Part shown: positions 24,925 to 34,197 of the stretch, piece after piece | Layout: every line of letters begins with the position of its first letter | Numbering within the stretch: position 1 is the first letter of the stretch | Source of the DNA: Orlajensenia stereocauli | GTDB taxonomy: Bacteria; Actinomycetota; Actinomycetes; Actinomycetales; Microbacteriaceae | NCBI RefSeq assembly: GCF_039548895.1 | Contig: NZ_JBCLVG010000001.1 | Strand: one strand, 5' to 3' | DNA: 64,000 nt | The notes under the pieces: model-generated | Told to the model about the DNA's origin: nothing | Databases searched by the model: none | What the model saw: the letters and a program-made list of their open reading frames with translations, nothing else | Made by a program: the position numbers and the translations under genes

Positions 24925-25278
24925 TCAGGGCATGCTGATCAACTGGTCATCAGGACGGCTTCGAGCACGAACGTATGCGGATGCTTCGCTCTCGGGCATC
25001 ACGATCATTCCGCCCTCGTTGAACGCGCTGGCATCCAAGGCCCGCAACCACTCACGATTCAGCTCTACTGGGCGCGAGCCGTTGAACCGGAATTGCAGCG
25101 GGATGGAAGGCGACAGCCAGAGGCTCACACGACCTGATCCGGTGGTGTGCGATTCCGTCCAGGACACGTAGAACGCCTCCCGCCTGCGCAGTCGCGCGCC
25201 GACCGCCACCCGGACGTGGCTCATTGTGCGGTCGTCCATGTCATAGGCGGTTCCCTCGCCATAGATCAGCTGTCCCAC
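24925..25278 (-). CDS. DUF7882-type small protein
   Basis: A 117-residue protein beginning MGQLIYGEGTAYDMDDRTMSH and containing FYVSWTESHTTGSGRVSLWL. I recognise this as a family of short proteins common in Microbacteriaceae, sometimes described as ATP-dependent-DNA-ligase-like and placed in DUF7882; the biochemical role is unknown. GTG at 25278 is chosen because it begins the conserved region. The gene is a useful taxonomic marker for the window. Confidence 0.8.
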   Translation of the reverse strand: MGQLIYGEGTAYDMDDRTMSHVRVAVGARLRRREAFYVSWTESHTTGSGRVSLWLSPSIPLQFRFNGSRPVELNREWLRALDASAFNEGGMIVMPESEASAYVRARSRPDDQLISMP

Positions 25279-25576
25279 TCGATTCAGCTTTCCACCCGGT
25301 GGCCTACCCGGGTACACCCCTAGGGCGGGTATTCGCCAGGCGTGGGTCGCCAACAGGGTCGCTCGATGCCTCCTGCATGGATGAAGTACCAACCGGATAC
25401 GCCCGCGTATCCATATGAACAGGATCTCACTGGGTGATCGAGGTGCTCAGCTGGGCTGATGAGCACTGTGGTCGCCCCCCCGCTCGGAGCGGAAGTCAAC
25501 CCCTCCCTGGCGGAGCCATCGGCAGACGTACGTTGATGTCCTGATGGGCAACGACGCCGCGAAGGAAGGAGCGCTC

Positions 25577-25738
25577 GTGACTGGCGCAGAGATGAATGAT
25601 CCGGACCAGACCGAGACGGAGATCGCTGGTGGCGACTTCGCGGAAGCCCAGGAGACACCGCCCGGCGATCGCATGGACTTTCCGGATGACGATGACGTCG
25701 ACTACGAGGATGAGAACCGTATCGACGCCGCCGAGTAA
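25577..25738 (+). CDS. 53-residue acidic hypothetical protein
   Basis: A short, very acidic protein (DFPDDDDVDYEDENRID near its end) with no hydrophobic segment. GTG at 25577 has AAGGAG five bases upstream, which favours it over the ATG at 25544. It is probably disordered in isolation. It could be the first gene of the stress region, but no function is visible. Confidence 0.55.
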   Translation: MTGAEMNDPDQTETEIAGGDFAEAQETPPGDRMDFPDDDDVDYEDENRIDAAE

Positions 25739-25848
25739 CACCAGCCTTCGAACGTCTGATGTCAGGTGGCACCTGCTGTGGCACGCGGCAGCGCGCCGAG
25801 TTTCATACGGTCATGTGCCCCGTCTAAATGAAAGGAGCGTGGACCGTC

Positions 25849-26016
25849 ATGAAGGTCTGTCGAGAGCACGGCGTGCGTGTCGAGGAGGCGCTCAGGGCAT
25901 CTCGTCGGATCACCGTTGGCGCACCGAAGACCGAGCTGATCCCTGTGGGATACATCTGCCCGTGCAGCCCGACCCGGATCCTGCGGGCGGATGAGGTTGT
26001 CGATCCCGACGACTGA
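25849..26016 (+). CDS. 55-residue hypothetical protein with Cys pair
   Basis: Starts MKVCREHGVRVEEAL and includes GYICPCSPTRI, giving a lone cysteine near the start and a CxC later, with basic and acidic helices around them. AAGGAG lies eleven bases before the ATG. No family recognised; metal binding by the cysteines is possible but not shown. Confidence 0.5.
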   Translation: MKVCREHGVRVEEALRASRRITVGAPKTELIPVGYICPCSPTRILRADEVVDPDD

Positions 26017-26123
26017 GAGTCCTTGCATCGAGCGGCCAGTCAGCAAGCTGCGGCGAGCCTATAGGCCGCGTCCTGTACAGTCATGGCTACGACGCCCAGA
26101 CCCCGCGTCCCGGCAGTAGGCGC

Positions 26124-26867
26124 GTGAGCCCTCTGCACATTCGAGAAGCGATGGGTCGCATGCAGTCGTCAGAAGCGGGCAGCGGTGAGAGCGATACCGG
26201 TCTGGTGCGCTCGGACGTGTTGCTCGCAGGCTTCCTGACGAGTCTGCCCATCGATGGGGCGTCGGTGTCGGTTGTGACCCTCGCGGGAAGTCACTCCACT
26301 GTGTCCTCGAGCGACGCCTTGGCCACCCTCCTCGAGCAACTGCAATACGACCTCGGCGAAGGACCGCACTACCGGGCGCTGGAAATGCGCAGACCGGTGC
26401 TCGTCCCCGATGTTCGAGTCGCCGATCACTCGGAGTGGCCGATGTTCGGGCACGCCCTGGTGCAGACCGAGGCCAGAGCGGTGTTCTCGTTCCCGTTGCG
26501 TATCGGTGCAGCGACAGTGGGAGTCGTCGATTTGTATCGTCTCTCACCGGGCGAGCTCTCCAACCTCGATGTCACCCGAGCCGCTGCCATTGCCGGTGCT
26601 GTGGCTGGGAAGGCCGCGGCGTACGGTGCCGCGGACGCGGAGGGTGATGGGCGGCACGATTCGGCGCTGGTGGCGGGAACACGGCGCCACGTACACCAGG
26701 CTACCGGCATGATGTCGGTCCAACTCGACACGACGGTCACGGACGCGTTCTCCCGACTCCGTGGGCACGCGTATGCGACCGGTCGCAGCGTGGACGAGGT
26801 GGCGAGTGATGTGGTGGCCCGGGTCCTCGACTTCAGCGAGCCCGCAACAGGGAGCGAGACACCATGA
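26124..26867 (+). CDS. GAF-ANTAR regulator 1
   Basis: A 247-residue protein with a GAF domain (about 30-165) and a C-terminal ANTAR domain (about 180-240, ATGMMSVQLDTTVTDAFSRLRGHAYATGRSVDEVASDVV). ANTAR domains bind paired-hexaloop RNA hairpins and prevent termination. The GAF region would sense a ligand or partner. The start is GTG at 26124 or an ATG nine codons on. It is followed 27 bases later by a second GAF-ANTAR gene, and a receiver and a histidine kinase gene lie beyond, so it belongs to a signalling cluster. Confidence 0.85.
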   Translation: MSPLHIREAMGRMQSSEAGSGESDTGLVRSDVLLAGFLTSLPIDGASVSVVTLAGSHSTVSSSDALATLLEQLQYDLGEGPHYRALEMRRPVLVPDVRVADHSEWPMFGHALVQTEARAVFSFPLRIGAATVGVVDLYRLSPGELSNLDVTRAAAIAGAVAGKAAAYGAADAEGDGRHDSALVAGTRRHVHQATGMMSVQLDTTVTDAFSRLRGHAYATGRSVDEVASDVVARVLDFSEPATGSETP

Positions 26868-26894
26868 TGCGTACACAATGTGACGAGGGAAGAG

Positions 26895-27635
26895 ATGATG
26901 GCTGAACTATCGCGGGACGCCCGCTTGAGCGCCGCCTTTGTGAAGGTGGCAGACACATTGGTCGACGATTACGACGTGGTCGACCTGTTGGACACCTTGG
27001 TGCAGGAGTGCACTGTCCTCGTCGATTCCGACGCAGGCGGGCTGCTGATCGCCGACGCCGACGGGACGTTGCAGCTGATCGCGTCCACCAATGAGGAGGT
27101 CGAGTTCGTGGAGATCAATCAGCTGAACGCGGGCGAGGGACCCTGCGTGGATGCGTTCGAAACCGGCAGGGGCGTGACGATCGCGGACATCTCCGAGGGA
27201 GATCGGTGGCCGGCCTTTCGGGCCGCGTCGATCAAGCAGGGCTTCCAGTCGATGCACGCCTTCCCGATGCGGTTACGGGGTCACACGATCGGCGCGATGG
27301 GCCTCTTCAGTGTCTCCGTCGGGCAGCTGGGCGAGTCGGACCTGGCCATCGCTCAGTCATTGGCGGATGTCGCCACCATCGGCATCCTGCAGGAACGTTC
27401 GCTGCGCGACACCGCCATGGTCGCGGACCAGCTGCAACGCGCCCTGGACAGCCGGATCCTCATCGAGCAGGCCAAAGGCATCATCGCGGCTCAGTCCGGC
27501 GCTGACATGCACACCGCGTTCACCACACTTCGCGACTACGCCCGCAGCAACCAACTCAAACTCAGTACCGTCGCCGAGCACGTCGCCGAACGCAGCCTCA
27601 CCCTGCCCATAGCCACTCGCGCCGTAGCCGAGTAA
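26895..27635 (+). CDS. GAF-ANTAR regulator 2
   Basis: About 246 residues: a GAF domain with the family marks LQLIASTNEEVEFVEINQL and GEGPCVDAFETGRGVTIADI, then an ANTAR domain (ALDSRILIEQAKGIIAAQSG...AFTTLRDYARSNQLKLSTVAEHV, about 190-240). The ANTAR helix carries the usual Glu-Gln-Ala-Lys-Gly core, better conserved than in the first protein. Two consecutive ATGs (26895, 26898) follow GAGGGA. Predicted role: ligand- or redox-dependent transcription antitermination. It is the second gene of a tandem pair. Confidence 0.88.
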   Translation: MMAELSRDARLSAAFVKVADTLVDDYDVVDLLDTLVQECTVLVDSDAGGLLIADADGTLQLIASTNEEVEFVEINQLNAGEGPCVDAFETGRGVTIADISEGDRWPAFRAASIKQGFQSMHAFPMRLRGHTIGAMGLFSVSVGQLGESDLAIAQSLADVATIGILQERSLRDTAMVADQLQRALDSRILIEQAKGIIAAQSGADMHTAFTTLRDYARSNQLKLSTVAEHVAERSLTLPIATRAVAE

Positions 27636-27748
27636 CCCACAGGCCGACGTCGAAGTGATCCGCCGCCTTCGTCACCACCCCTCGTCTAACCCGAGGATTT
27701 CTGGCAAACCCCATCGTCAACAGCACCGATCGGTCGCACGATGAGGCT

Positions 27749-28108
27749 ATGGCCGTCACCGTTCTCATCGTCGACGATGATGCACGGTTCCGTGACTTGG
27801 CGAGGAGAATACTCACTAGCTGGGGCTATCAACCCGAAAGTGAGGCTGGAAGCGTGACCGAAGCGTTGCAGCAGGTGACACGATCGGTGCCCGACGTCGC
27901 GCTCGTCGACATCGGCCTCCCTGACGGAAATGGCCTGGAGTTGAGCAAGGTACTCGCCGGCGATCCGTGGCGGATGCGTGTGATTCTGACTTCGTCCGAC
28001 GGTGATGCCCTCTCAGCGCAGGAGGCCACGGCGGCCGGGGCGGTCGCATTCGTTCCCAAAGCTGAATTGTCCAGCCCGCTTCTGCACTCCATCATCGGCG
28101 ACGGATGA
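27749..28108 (+). CDS. Stand-alone response-regulator receiver
   Basis: A 119-residue CheY-like domain with all active-site residues: acidic triad D9-D10-D11, phospho-acceptor D54 (VDIGLPDG), T81 and K104. There is no output domain, so it acts by binding a partner or as a phosphate sink. It lies 106 bases upstream of a multi-GAF histidine kinase gene on the same strand, its likely phosphodonor. Confidence 0.9.
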   Translation: MAVTVLIVDDDARFRDLARRILTSWGYQPESEAGSVTEALQQVTRSVPDVALVDIGLPDGNGLELSKVLAGDPWRMRVILTSSDGDALSAQEATAAGAVAFVPKAELSSPLLHSIIGDG

Positions 28109-28214
28109 GGCAGATGAGCAGCGACCTCGCGACCACGCCTCCTCGGGTATCCGTCACCAACCCCGTGGACTTCCGGCCCTACCTGACCGTTCGACGAGCC
28201 TGAGACGCGACGAG

Positions 28215-30650
28215 ATGCCGGACGTCGCAGATCGCATTCCGCCGAACCGCCCCAGCACGGAACACGCGGATACCCGGATCGGGGCTGACCTGGAACGCGA
28301 GGATGTCAGACGCCTCGTCGAGGAGCGTGCGTTACGCGACGTCGCCGAGTTGATCGCCCGCGCAGGTGCGGACGTGGATATCATCGCCACCATCGTTCGC
28401 GAGGCATCGCGGCAGATCCAGGGCCTGCCGGTGACTCTCACCCGTTTCGTGGGCGAGAGGGAATTGCTCGTGATGGCCTCGCCGAACGGACCCGCCAAGC
28501 CCGGCTTGCGCATAGTCTTCGAAGCTGGCACGCTCCCCGACCGTGTGCTTCGCACCGGCTTGCCGTTCCGAGTCGACGATTACCGGACTCAGCCCGATGC
28601 GGAGATGGCCGTCAGGTTCGGGATCGCCGCCGGAGTCGCGGTGCCCATCATCGTCGAGGGGCGAGTGTGGGGGATGTTCAACATCAACTCATCTGTCGGG
28701 CCGTTGCCACGCGAGACGGAGGCCCAGATAACGGCGTTCGCGCAACTGGTGACCGCATCGTTCGACAGTATCGACGCCCGTAACCAGCTTCGGGCGATGT
28801 CGGAACATGACGAGACGATGCGCTCGATCCAGCACGATGCCGCCGGATCGTCGATCACTGAACTCGCCACGCGTCTCGTCGCCTACGCCGCAAAGCTGAG
28901 CGGAATAGAGCACGCCACCTTGACACTGAATGGCGGGGTGGTGGTATCTGCGGCCAACCCGATCATGTCGATCACGAACACCTCCATCCGTCCGACGCGA
29001 GTCGTCGCCTTCCCTGTGACCTCCCACCACCAGGACATCGGCGTCCTCACCGTCGAGACGACCCTGCCCGCGTTGCCGGACCAGACCGCTCAATACCTGA
29101 CTGATGTGAGTGAAGTGACCGGGCGAATGGCTGTCGCCAGCGCGAACCGCCAACACCTCAGCGTTCTCATCGACGAGCAGGCGTCGCTCCGGCGCATCGC
29201 GGAATTCGCGGCACGTGGAGTGCTCAGGGCCGGACCCGTGGACGACATCCTGACCGCGATCTGTCGAGCGGCATCGGACCAGTTGAATGGGCAGGAGATC
29301 ACTCTGCTGCATTTCGAGACAGCCGACACGATCGTCGCGGTCGCCACCTACGGCGGACCGGTCCCACCCGGAGTTCGGGTGGTGCACCCGCCGGGGTCGC
29401 TGTCCGATCGTGTCGCGCGGACTCAGGGGACCGTCCGTGTAGACGATTTCGATGAATTGCCCAGTGCTGAGATCGTGCGGAAGTACGGCATCCGCTCGGG
29501 CGTCGGGGTTCCCGTATTCATCGAGAACCGCCTGTGGGGAGCGTTCGTGTCCACGTCGCAGGTCGGACGGCTACCTCCCGATACCGAGAGCAGATTGGAA
29601 GGCTTCGCCAAGCTGACATGGGCCGCCATCGCGAACGCCGAGGCTCGGGAGAGCTTGCGCCGTCTCGCCGATGAACAGACCGCTCTGCGTCGCGTCGCTG
29701 AACTCGTGGCGCGCGAGACAACGCTTCCCGCGGTCTTCAATGCGGTCGTGGAGGAGATAGCTCGTGTCCTGGATGCGTCGTCAGCGTCTGTGATTCGCGG
29801 GAAAGGCAGTGGATCGGATGCGGGGATCGTGGTGGCTGAGGTGAAGCCTCAGGCTGCTGCCGGGTCTCATCGTGCTGAAGTCCCCATACTGGTCAATGGG
29901 GAGACGTGGGGAACGCTCGGGGTGACGTCGGATTCGCTGAACCGGATGGACGGCAGGGACCGCCTGAAGCCGTTCGCAGATCTGCTCGCCGCCGCGGTGA
30001 CGAACGCCGACCACCGCGACGGACTCACGCAGTCCCGCGCCCGCGTGATCGCGGCCGCTGACGAAGCGCGACGTCGCCTCCAACGCGACGTCCATGACGG
30101 CGCACAGCAACGCCTCGTTCACACGATCATCATGCTCAAGCTCGCCCGCGACACCGCGGGCGTGGATGGGGATCTCGCCGATCTGATCGCCGACGCACTT
30201 GCACACGCGGAAGAGGCGAACAGGGATCTACGCGACGTCGTCCGAGGCATTCTGCCCGCAGCGCTCACCCGTGCCGGACTCTCGGCCGGTATCAGGTCGT
30301 TGGCGGCCGATACCCCGATCCCTGTAGATCTCGCCCTTGACGTGCCCCGGCTGCCCACATCGATTGAGACGACCGGATACTTCACTGTTGCAGAAGCGAT
30401 CACCAACGCCGTCAAACATGCCCGGGCCACCCGGATCACCGTCACCTGCGCACTCTCAGAAGGGGGTGACCGTCTCGTTCTCACCATCGAAGACGATGGC
30501 GTAGGCGGTGCCGACCCATCCCGCGGGACTGGACTCACCGGACTCGCCGACCGCATCGAAGCCAGCTCGGGAACGATCCGCATCGAAAGCCCTGACCAGC
30601 AAGGCACACGGGTCATCGCGTCCATTCCAACAGATGCAGGCGACCGGTGA
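28215..30650 (+). CDS. Multi-GAF NarX-type histidine kinase
   Basis: An 811-residue soluble kinase. There are GAF or GAF-like domains at about 35-190, 210-335, 345-500 and 515-620; the first and third are similar to each other and have GVAVPI/GVGVPV strands. They are followed by a HisKA_3 dimerisation helix with the phospho-acceptor histidine in RDVHDGAQQRLVH and a HATPase domain with N box (EAITNAVKHA) and G boxes (DDGVGGADPSRGTGLTGL). It lacks membrane spans, so it senses a cytosolic signal. Start ATG at 28215, with a weak ribosome site. Its output regulators are probably the receiver upstream and the convergent NarL-type protein. Confidence 0.9.
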   Translation: MPDVADRIPPNRPSTEHADTRIGADLEREDVRRLVEERALRDVAELIARAGADVDIIATIVREASRQIQGLPVTLTRFVGERELLVMASPNGPAKPGLRIVFEAGTLPDRVLRTGLPFRVDDYRTQPDAEMAVRFGIAAGVAVPIIVEGRVWGMFNINSSVGPLPRETEAQITAFAQLVTASFDSIDARNQLRAMSEHDETMRSIQHDAAGSSITELATRLVAYAAKLSGIEHATLTLNGGVVVSAANPIMSITNTSIRPTRVVAFPVTSHHQDIGVLTVETTLPALPDQTAQYLTDVSEVTGRMAVASANRQHLSVLIDEQASLRRIAEFAARGVLRAGPVDDILTAICRAASDQLNGQEITLLHFETADTIVAVATYGGPVPPGVRVVHPPGSLSDRVARTQGTVRVDDFDELPSAEIVRKYGIRSGVGVPVFIENRLWGAFVSTSQVGRLPPDTESRLEGFAKLTWAAIANAEARESLRRLADEQTALRRVAELVARETTLPAVFNAVVEEIARVLDASSASVIRGKGSGSDAGIVVAEVKPQAAAGSHRAEVPILVNGETWGTLGVTSDSLNRMDGRDRLKPFADLLAAAVTNADHRDGLTQSRARVIAAADEARRRLQRDVHDGAQQRLVHTIIMLKLARDTAGVDGDLADLIADALAHAEEANRDLRDVVRGILPAALTRAGLSAGIRSLAADTPIPVDLALDVPRLPTSIETTGYFTVAEAITNAVKHARATRITVTCALSEGGDRLVLTIEDDGVGGADPSRGTGLTGLADRIEASSGTIRIESPDQQGTRVIASIPTDAGDR

Positions 30651-30666
30651 GGCGGACCCGCGCGGC

Positions 30667-31344
30667 TTACGACCGCTGAGTGCTGAAGAAGCGCAGAACG
30701 GCCTGCACCCGGCGATGGCTGGTCGACTCGGGAGCGAGATCCAGTTTCCGGAAGATCGACGTGACATGCTTTTCGACCGCCGCGTTGCTGATGAGGAGGG
30801 ATCGTGCGATCCCGAAGTTTGATTGGCCTTCCGCCATTGCCCTCAGGACCGCCAGTTCGCGGTGCGTGAGGAGATCGAGCTCCTGCGGGACCCCGTGGGG
30901 GCGGATCATTCGAGCGACGATGGTGGGGTCCAGTGCGCTGCCACCGTGGGCTACGCGAACGACGGCGTCGGTGAAGTCGTGGACGTCGCCGACGCGCTCC
31001 TTCAGGAGATACCCCGCACCCTCGGCGCGGTCGTCGATCAAGGCGAGCGCGTATTCGGGATCGTCGTATTGCGTCAGCACCACCACCCCCATCTCGGGGA
31101 GGCGATGCCGAAGCTCTATCGCAGCCTTCAGCCCGTCGTCTCCATGATGAGGAGGCATACGGATGTCCACGACAGCCACGTCGGGACGGTAAGCCAGGGT
31201 CACACTGAGCAGCTCGGCCGCATTCCCCGCTTCCGCGACCACATCGAGTCCGGCGTCGCTGAGCACACGAACGACACCCTTTCGCAGGAGAAGGTCATCC
31301 TCTCCTACGGACACTCGCACCGGCCGGGCCACCGAAGAGTCCAT
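30667..31344 (-). CDS. NarL/FixJ-type response regulator
   Basis: A 225-residue regulator. The receiver has the acidic pocket E15-D16-D17, phospho-acceptor D60 (VVDIRMPP), T91 and K115. The LuxR-type helix-turn-helix is at the C-terminus (LTHRELAVLRAMAEG...SNAAVEKHVTSIFRKL, about 158-208). It converges on the histidine kinase gene with 16 bases between the stops, so pairing is likely although the genes face each other. A degenerate receiver gene precedes it by six bases. Confidence 0.9.
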   Translation of the reverse strand: MDSSVARPVRVSVGEDDLLLRKGVVRVLSDAGLDVVAEAGNAAELLSVTLAYRPDVAVVDIRMPPHHGDDGLKAAIELRHRLPEMGVVVLTQYDDPEYALALIDDRAEGAGYLLKERVGDVHDFTDAVVRVAHGGSALDPTIVARMIRPHGVPQELDLLTHRELAVLRAMAEGQSNFGIARSLLISNAAVEKHVTSIFRKLDLAPESTSHRRVQAVLRFFSTQRS

Positions 31345-31350
31345 GACACT

Positions 31351-31641
31351 TCACTCGATGTCAGCCGAGACGAGGACCAGGCGAACGGTCGATGACATGT
31401 CCATGAGTTCCCTGCTCGAGTCGAGTCCGTCCCGGTCGGGCACATTGCGGAGCACGACGTCGGTCCGGTGGTGCGCCGTCTGTGTGAGCGCATCTGACAC
31501 ATTACGCGGCACGCTCCCGAGGCGACAGAAGCATCCGGACAGGATCCTTCGCAGCGACCCGGGGAACAGATCATCATCGTCTACGACCATCGCAGATGGG
31601 CCCACTCCTGCAGTGTGCCGCGAAGCATCCGAGTAGGCCAT
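31351..31641 (-). CDS. Degenerate receiver-like protein
   Basis: A 96-residue frame with a good ribosome site (GGAG seven bases before the ATG). The start AMVVDDDDLFPGSLRRIL is a normal receiver strand 1, and VSDALTQTAHHRTDVVL matches helix 2 and strand 3. The phospho-acceptor aspartate, however, is replaced (LRNVPDRDGLD) and the protein ends soon after strand 4, so helix 4 to helix 5 are missing. It is either a decaying gene or a pseudo-receiver. It lies upstream of, and in operon with, the NarL regulator. Confidence 0.55.
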   Translation of the reverse strand: MAYSDASRHTAGVGPSAMVVDDDDLFPGSLRRILSGCFCRLGSVPRNVSDALTQTAHHRTDVVLRNVPDRDGLDSSRELMDMSSTVRLVLVSADIE

Positions 31642-31685
31642 AGGGTTCTCCGGAAATCAGCGCTCGAGGATGGTGCATCCACCTC

Positions 31686-32303
31686 TCAAGAACGCTGCCC
31701 CTCGATCTGTGCTTCGAGTGCTCGGATCCGTTCTCGGAGCGGCGTGAGTTGCTGTTCTATCTGCTCGAGGGTGAATCGTCGTGGGATGTGCTGGGGGCAG
31801 TTCCAGTCGTATGCGGTGACCGAGACGACAACAGCCGCTTCCATGACCGCGTCGTAGCGTGGGCTGCTGAGAGATGAGACGAGTGTCGGGTCATCCTCTG
31901 CCCGGACGACTCGCGCCATCCCGAACAGCTTCAGGCGCCGGCGCCTCGGGTAGTCGATGGCGATCATCGCGACGCGATGGTTCCCGGCGAGGTTGCCGGT
32001 GGAGACGTGCTGCAGGTTGCCCCTGTACTCGGGCCATGCGACGGTGTGCTCGTCGAGGACCGAAACGAATCCTGGCGGCCCTCCTCGGAACTGCACGTAC
32101 GGCCAGCCGGTCTGGCTCACCGTCGACAGGTAGAACCCGTCGCGCTCCTCCAGAAAGGTCGCTTCTCGAGGGCCGAGCGGATCTGCGGCCGCGGTGTTGT
32201 GCGCTTGGCCAGCCATCCGGGTGTAGAACTCGGCGCTGCCGTAGTCCTCTTGCACTCGGCGGACATCGTCGGTGAACGCGATGCACCCGTACTGACGACT
32301 CAT
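31686..32303 (-). CDS. Pyridoxamine-5'-phosphate-oxidase-like flavin protein
   Basis: A 205-residue protein of the FMN split-barrel fold. The barrel region contains ATFLEERDGFYLSTVSQTGWPYVQFRGG (about 48-75) and later HRVAMIAIDYPRRRRLKLFG, typical of the PPOX family that reduces or oxidises small substrates with FMN or F420. The C-terminal 35 residues form a predicted coiled coil (EQIEQQLTPLRERIRALEAQ). The ATG at 32303 has GGGAG about ten bases upstream. It is the last gene of a minus-strand run. Confidence 0.8.
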   Translation of the reverse strand: MSRQYGCIAFTDDVRRVQEDYGSAEFYTRMAGQAHNTAAADPLGPREATFLEERDGFYLSTVSQTGWPYVQFRGGPPGFVSVLDEHTVAWPEYRGNLQHVSTGNLAGNHRVAMIAIDYPRRRRLKLFGMARVVRAEDDPTLVSSLSSPRYDAVMEAAVVVSVTAYDWNCPQHIPRRFTLEQIEQQLTPLRERIRALEAQIEGQRS

Positions 32304-32410
32304 GGCTCGTCTCCCTCTGGTCGTGAACGCGGGTTTCTCGACGGCGGACTGCGCCTGTGTCCTGGTTCGCGCGTGGACTCCCGGAGTTCTGTCAGGGTGG
32401 TCACGCACCA

Positions 32411-33115
32411 TCAGCCGACCACCGCCATGGCTTCCCGCACCAGGTCGATGACCTCAGCAGGGTGCGAGATCCCCACGACGTGGGATGCACCCGGGATCTG
32501 CACCGTTGACCTCGCGCCGGCGCGGTCGGCCATGGCCTGGTGCGCCCCGGCAGGGATGTTGCGATCCAATTCACCGAAGATGAAGTAGCTCGGGACGGAC
32601 TGCCACAGGGCGTCGCCGCTCAGCTCGTCGTTCAGGCCGCCAGCCGTCACCGGTCGTTGTGTGACGGACATCGTCGCTGCCTGATCTTCCGGGAGGTCAG
32701 CGCAGAACTGGTGCCAGTACTTGTCCTGTTGGATGTACAGGTCGGTGCCTCCCGCTTGGAGAGGAACCTCGACCAGGGTGTCTGCGAGGGTGGATCCGGG
32801 CACGAGCGCCGATGCGGCCGCGGGACTCTCACCGGGTTGCAGGGCGAACCCGGCGACGTAGACCGCGCCGATGATGTCACCCGCTCCCGGGTCGACCGCG
32901 GTGAGCACGGCGCCGCCGTATGAGTGTCCGACGAGCAGAATGGGGCCGTCGAGCGTCCTGATGAGGTCGACCAGCGGTGCGGCGTCGATGGCGATGCCGC
33001 GGAGGGGGTTTGCGTAGGCGATGACTCGGTGGCCGTCGTCGCGAAGCGGTTCGATGACGCCGTTCCAGCTGTCGGAGTCGGCGAATGCCCCGTGGATGAG
33101 GATGACAGTGACCAT
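32411..33115 (-). CDS. Alpha/beta hydrolase
   Basis: A 234-residue alpha/beta hydrolase: oxyanion loop LIHGAFADSDSWNGV (residues about 6-20), nucleophile elbow GHSYGGAVL (Ser), acid in FGELDRNIP and histidine in GASHVVGISHP. It resembles small esterases of the pheophorbidase/acetone-cyanohydrin-lyase-like group found in many actinobacteria; the substrate is unknown. The ATG at 33115 has GGAA upstream. It lies 70 bases downstream of the next hydrolase gene on the same strand. Confidence 0.82.
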   Translation of the reverse strand: MVTVILIHGAFADSDSWNGVIEPLRDDGHRVIAYANPLRGIAIDAAPLVDLIRTLDGPILLVGHSYGGAVLTAVDPGAGDIIGAVYVAGFALQPGESPAAASALVPGSTLADTLVEVPLQAGGTDLYIQQDKYWHQFCADLPEDQAATMSVTQRPVTAGGLNDELSGDALWQSVPSYFIFGELDRNIPAGAHQAMADRAGARSTVQIPGASHVVGISHPAEVIDLVREAMAVVG

Positions 33116-33185
33116 GGTGGTTCCATTCGTTCGTGGGGTTCGGTCGAGGTTCTCAGGGTCGGGCACGCTCGCGGTGAGCCGTCCG

Positions 33186-34025
33186 CTAGGAAGGGTCCTC
33201 GAGGAATCGCAGTAGTTCCTGATTCACTTCCGCGGTGTGGGTGACGGGGTTGATGTGGGGTCCTCCCTCGATCTCGACGTAGCGGGCTGCCGGCAGCGCT
33301 TCATGGGCCCGGCGCCCTTGTCCGTCGATGGAGAGGATGCGATCGGCGGTTCCGTGCACGAGCAGGGTGGGTACGTCGAACCGCTCGAGGTCGGCGTGGA
33401 AGTCCTCCAGCCAGGTCTGCGGGCACGCCCACGTGGCGTAGGGGGATGCGTCGGCCCCGGTCGACCACATGAATCTCACGGTGTCTTCGCTGACGCGGGT
33501 GCCCTGATAGTCGTCGAGGTTGAGAAAGTTGCCCATCATCCCGGTCAGCCACGCGAATCGATCCTGGAGGATGGCTTGCTGCACGCCCTGGACGCCCGCC
33601 TCGTCAACGCCTTGGGGGTTGTCGGGACCCTGCGCGAAGGTCGGCGTCAGGCTCTCGATGAGGATGACGCTGCGCAGTCGGTCCGTACCGAATCGGCCGA
33701 TATACCTCGCAACCTCACCGGTTCCCAGTGAGAACCCGACGAGAGTAGCGTCCTGGACGTCCAAGGTCCGGAGGAGGACCTCGACGTCTGCGCTCAACGT
33801 GTCGAAGTCGTATCCGGTGGTCGGAGCACTGGATCGCCCGAACCCTCGCCGGTCGACGCTGATGACGCGGTAGCCGGCGGCGAGGAGGGGATGCAGTTGC
33901 GGCTCCCACGACCGGGCGTCGAAGGGCCAGCCGGCGAGCAGCACGACCGGACGCCCGCTCCCGTGGTCGTCGTAGTACAACTCGATCGGCGTCGAGTTCT
34001 CTTCACCGACGGTGATGGTGCCCAT
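33186..34025 (-). CDS. Alpha/beta hydrolase (cofactor-free haloperoxidase-like)
   Basis: A 279-residue hydrolase. It starts MGTITVGEENSTPIELYYDDHG and has VLLAGWPFDARSWEPQ (oxyanion region), GFSLGTGEVARYIGRF (nucleophile Ser, the pattern seen in non-haem chloroperoxidases and related esterases), DRIL (acid) and GGPHINPVTH (His). GGAG lies six bases upstream of the ATG. It probably has esterase or perhydrolase activity. It is divergent from the cupin gene; the 172-base gap should hold promoters for both. Confidence 0.85.
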   Translation of the reverse strand: MGTITVGEENSTPIELYYDDHGSGRPVVLLAGWPFDARSWEPQLHPLLAAGYRVISVDRRGFGRSSAPTTGYDFDTLSADVEVLLRTLDVQDATLVGFSLGTGEVARYIGRFGTDRLRSVILIESLTPTFAQGPDNPQGVDEAGVQGVQQAILQDRFAWLTGMMGNFLNLDDYQGTRVSEDTVRFMWSTGADASPYATWACPQTWLEDFHADLERFDVPTLLVHGTADRILSIDGQGRRAHEALPAARYVEIEGGPHINPVTHTAEVNQELLRFLEDPS

Positions 34026-34197
34026 GGCAGCTCCCTTGGTTGGTAGGTGATTTCTCACTGAGCGTCCACCTACGCCGGGTCTGTCGTCCTCCGGGCGTCC
34101 GGAGAATTCTTCCGGGAAACCCCACAATCGACTGATTCTGCGCGTCCCAGAATGGGCAGTCACCGAAGATCGTGCCGACAGCAAAGGCGGTTTCTCA

